Below are positions 61,707-64,000 of a stretch of 64,000 bases of DNA, in pieces. Source of the DNA: Paulinella micropora (Eukaryota; Cercozoa; Imbricatea; Euglyphida; Paulinellidae); assembly GCA_019918135.1 (NCBI GenBank), contig WBZZ01004022.1, positions 32,501-96,500 of the forward strand, given 5' to 3'. A program made the translations under genes and the position numbers. Each line of letters begins with the position of its first letter. Positions within the stretch are counted from its first letter, which is position 1. The notes beneath the pieces were generated by a model. That model was not told the DNA's origin. It saw only the letters and a list, made by a program, of their open reading frames with translations, and did not search any database.

Positions 61707-62023
61707 CAGCACAAATGTTCATTCGCTTTGTTCAGCAAGGCGCCGGCGGCTTGTACGAGAGAAAAATTAATAAAAATCCCTGACGAAATTTTAATCTTGG
61801 CACTGCAAACTACTAAAGGAAGAGTGAAGGGGGAGACTGACACTTGTTGCTCGTTTGGCACTTGTTTTCCCGCGTAAAAATACCGCGCGCCAGAATTTCT
61901 TTTTGCGCAAATGACAAGTTTTTCATAGTAACTTTGTTTAAATGCTGCTCGACAAAGTCTTACAGTTGACACTGAGAACTAGGAGAGGGAGAGGAAAGAA
62001 GCATGGGAGTGGGGCGCCAAGAA
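61707..62023. other. 3' flank of the zinc-finger gene
   Basis: 61709-61760 is the segment duplicated at 33262-33312, followed by inverse family B (61760-61805). About 61866-61935 (TGCGCAAATGACAAGTTTTT and flanks) also occurs at 63590-63650. Then an inverse family C. Confidence 0.7.
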
Positions 62024-62104
62024 CTCCTGAACTCATGCTGGGCGCTGGTATGTCAGCTAGCCAACGTCTTCTTCGCACCAACACCCGGGGGCCACGTCTT
62101 TTTA
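62024..62104 (+). pseudogene. gene scrap shared (inverted) with 53500-53593
   Basis: Reads LLNSCWALVCQLANVFFAP and onward. The frame continues to about 62233 into unique sequence (KSLDKGFVHLAKEYF), so this copy may keep more of the lost gene. Confidence 0.55.
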
Positions 62105-62209
62105 TTAAAGTCGCTCGACAAAGGTTTTGTACACTTAGCAAAAGAGTATTTTTTAGTCTCGCTTTCGATTCTCAACAGGCCGCTTTGCCAGGCCGTCGCT
62201 TATGGCTGT

Positions 62210-62886
62210 CTATTCTCTTTTAGTTGCTGCTAGCCAAGGTTGGCCACCCCAAGGCCCATACAACCGGTACAACACTTGGGCAGCGCGAAACACGTCTTTA
62301 TCTTGGAGGTAGATGTGGTGAGCGCAAGACCGGCGGCGCTGGCATTGCGGGCAGGGTCTTTTTCCTTTGGCCTGTACAATGATATCCCAATAGCCCTCAG
62401 TTCCGGCTGCCACGTGATTAGGTCTGTCTGACTCCTGGACAAATTTGTATAGAGACTGTACATATTGGTCCCAGAGGGGATGCATTGCTTCGGCGGGTGG
62501 CTGGACCACTGGGCCATCTGTGCGGGGATGGCGCCGCCCAGTCGCATCAGCCGCTTTCGAGTCTTTTTGTCTAGCGCCAGCATATCTTGTATGCTCTCCG
62601 TGTGTGTAGCTACCGCCCTCCATTTCAATGTCTTCATATGTCGCCTTGAGAATCAAGGCTATTGCTACCAGCTCTCTATTCTGACACACAGACCACAAGT
62701 TAATTTCAACATGAGCAGAAACAAACCAAAGCGTACCTGCACAAACGCCTCGAGCGTGCCCCCGTTGATATGGAAAAATGTATCAAGTTCAGCCCACTCT
62801 TGATTGAGTTTGTTCGTAGTCCTGCGTGTAGTAGTATTATCTTTTGCCCAATCGTACAACTCACGACCGCCCAAGTCCACCTGCAT
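62210..62886 (-). CDS. spliced gene, 206 aa, two exons
   Basis: Exon 1 is 62886-62737 (MQVDLGGRELYDWAK to GGTLEAFVQ), exon 2 is 62680-62210 (NRELVAIALILKATYEDIE to WLAATKRE). The 56-base intron starts GTACGC and ends TCTGTGTGTCAG, phase 0, and joining restores one continuous frame. Without splicing exon 1 stops inside the intron and exon 2 has no proper start. The protein is soluble; near its end it has CPQCQRRRSCAHH, a likely zinc-binding site, and an aromatic C-terminus (LYRLYGPWGGQPW). I do not recognise the family. Well separated from the common repeats. Confidence 0.75.
62681..62736 (-). other. spliceosomal intron, 56 nt
   Basis: On the minus strand: CAG|GTACGC donor, T-rich middle with an AACTTG step, and GTGTGTCAG|AA acceptor. 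The length is typical for short protist or viral introns. Confidence 0.75.
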
Positions 62887-63016
62887 AGTCGACCCTAGTT
62901 ATACACAAAGAAAACAGACACAAAAATTAACCCTCTCTTAGTTTTTAGTGCCAAGATTAAAACTTTGTCAAGATTCCTTCTAGCATCTCCCCGCCTCTCT
63001 CTGCGGGGGAGGGGGG

Positions 63017-63140
63017 CTTGCGCACCGTGCTCCAGCACGACCCTGCGTGGATGGATGGGCGGTGGTCAATGTACCAATTGGACAAGGACCTCACGACCCC
63101 GACGGAGTCCTGTCCGTGCCATAACTTGGCCACCGTGAGC
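63017..63140 (-). repeat. family A core, inverted and isolated
   Basis: The only family A copy in the window that I find on the minus strand. Core words (CACGACCCTGCG, GGTGGTCAATGT, CCTGTCC-like) are present with several changes; both A/T-rich arms are missing. Confidence 0.75.
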
Positions 63141-63157
63141 AGCCTAGCCTGCCTTTA

Positions 63158-63346
63158 GTGCTAGTCCACCGCCTTTTTGTCCTCCCAGGCAGGTGGCTCA
63201 AAGGGTCAGAGAGCGAGCGAAGGACACGCATTAAAAGAGTCCGGAAAATGCAGGGAATTGTTGCTACAGTATTGGTTGCAAGAGGAAAGGAGGCGATGCA
63301 GGTGAGAAGTGCCAACGAAACGAAAGACAACACAAGCCTTGATTAA
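63158..63346 (+). CDS. short basic ORF, doubtful
   Basis: GTG at 63158 or ATG at 63248 to TAA at about 63344. Basic residues and a stretch MQGIVATVLVARGKEAMQV. Unique DNA, but no supporting homology or promoter. May be chance. Confidence 0.2.
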   Translation: MLVHRLFVLPGRWLKGSESERRTRIKRVRKMQGIVATVLVARGKEAMQVRSANETKDNTSLD

Positions 63347-64000
63347 CGGCCTGCAAGTTAGTGTAAGACTTTGTCAAGCTTTTTAATAAAAAAAAAATTC
63401 GTTTTTTTTTGTGTTCTCTCCCCCCCGGGGGGGTGTGATATGGCTAACAAAGGCAGTGCTACCGGAAAAACTCTGCAGCACTGCCTTTTCCGGCCGTATC
63501 GCCCCCTGCAGAAACAGCAAGATTTAGCGCCAAATAAACGGGCCGCTCCGGTCTCTTTCCGCGGTGTTTTTGCGGTCGTTTTCCCGCGCAAAAAAAACGC
63601 GCGCCGATTTTTTTTTTGTTGCGCAAATGACAAGTTTTTCATAGTAACTCTCCCCCCCTTCGGGGGGGAAGAGGGAGCGGGGGGAGAGAAAGGGGAAGAG
63701 AAGGGGGAAGGGAGGGGGGAGGGAGGAGGGGCGTTCCCTGTCTTCCCCTCCCCCCCCCCCTTTTCTCTCCCCTTCTCTTCTCCTTTAAGCAAACGAAAAA
63801 GGGGGGGGGGGGGAGGAGGAGAGAGGGGGAGGGGGGACTGCTTCTCTTCCCTCCCCCTCCCTTCCCCCCCCCCCTCCCCCCCGCAATTCCTTTGCGAACT
63901 GAACTTTTTCTCTTTCCCGTTTCTCGGATGAAATTTGTCGCCAGATTTTTTTGTGCGTGTTTCCCCGGAAAACCTGCCGGCTCTTTTTTTTTCGAGGTTT
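63347..64000. other. low-complexity end with promoter-like words
   Basis: A family C-like start, AATAAA at 63383, then a region with AGCCATATCACA-like sequence (minus strand), GCGCCAAATAAACGGG reminiscent of family F, and the 61.9-kb shared element at 63590-63650. Purine/pyrimidine blocks follow to 63890, and GAAATTTGTCGCCAGA near 63930 suggests a promoter of a gene beyond the window. Confidence 0.5.
63449..63488. repeat. perfect 12-bp inverted repeat
   Basis: AAAGGCAGTGCT (63449-63460) and AGCACTGCCTTT (63477-63488) around 16 bases. Lies beside the AGCCATATCACA word and could be a regulatory site. Confidence 0.85.

Noticed and set aside
63371..63931. 186-codon ORF at the right end
   Set aside because: Mostly purine/pyrimidine low-complexity sequence; the GTG/ATG starts lie in regulatory-looking DNA.
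1..64000. rRNA or tRNA genes
   Set aside because: No rRNA-like conserved stretches and no tRNA-like cloverleaf with the usual TTCGA arm words were noticed by eye; a tRNAscan or Rfam search would be decisive.

Overview
The window looks like eukaryotic-type DNA. The genes are sparse and on both strands, most long ORFs start at ATG, some have TATA-like boxes and A/T-rich 3' ends, and one gene (62210-62886, minus) carries a clear GT-AG intron. There are no operons, no Shine-Dalgarno pattern, and no rRNA or tRNA that I can see. The intact genes are F-box/LRR proteins, MYND and C2H2 zinc-finger proteins, a kinase-like protein, a multi-pass membrane protein and orphans; Sel1 and further LRR genes survive only as pseudogenes. 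That mix suits a large nucleus-associated DNA virus of amoebae (pandoravirus-like grade) or a protist nuclear genome. No capsid, polymerase or other hallmark gene is present, so I leave the choice open.

Layout. 1-1.9 kb: end of a partial gene, a 145-bp inverted repeat, and a chimera of two gene scraps. 1.9-2.8 kb: a predicted myristoylated beta-sandwich-like protein. 2.8-6.4 kb: repeats mostly in inverse orientation, with a segmental duplication. 6.4-8.2 kb: Sel1 and LRR pseudogenes diverging from a triplicated promoter-like region. 8.2-17.4 kb: dense repeats. 17.4-22 kb: the main gene island (F-box/LRR, paralogue of the 1.9 kb gene, 518-aa F-box/LRR, 221-aa orphan). 22-33 kb: repeats with relics, an orphan, a truncated membrane protein and a zinc-finger relic. 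33.2-34.6 kb: an F-box pseudogene and an acidic orphan. 34.6-45.4 kb: repeats. 45.4-46.4 kb: MYND pseudogene and relics. 46.4-48.5 kb: repeats. 48.8-56.4 kb: second gene island (membrane protein, F-box, 611-aa repeat protein, kinase-like split gene, MYND protein). 56.4-60.2 kb: repeats. 60.2-62.9 kb: 15-finger C2H2 gene and the spliced gene. 62.9-64 kb: an inverted repeat copy and low-complexity DNA.

More than half of the window is built from about ten interspersed repeat families, named A-I here, present in up to some 50 copies and chained together. Many are imperfect palindromes. Genes are repeatedly cut, copied and collapsed at repeat borders: at least ten gene fragments have a recognisable second copy elsewhere in the window. 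The intact genes look like host-interaction factors (F-box, MYND, zinc-finger, kinase-like). The strongest novel signals are three structural states of one zinc-finger locus, arrays of palindromic E2F-like sites inside family F, a candidate +1 frameshift in the kinase-like gene, and the long palindromic family A.
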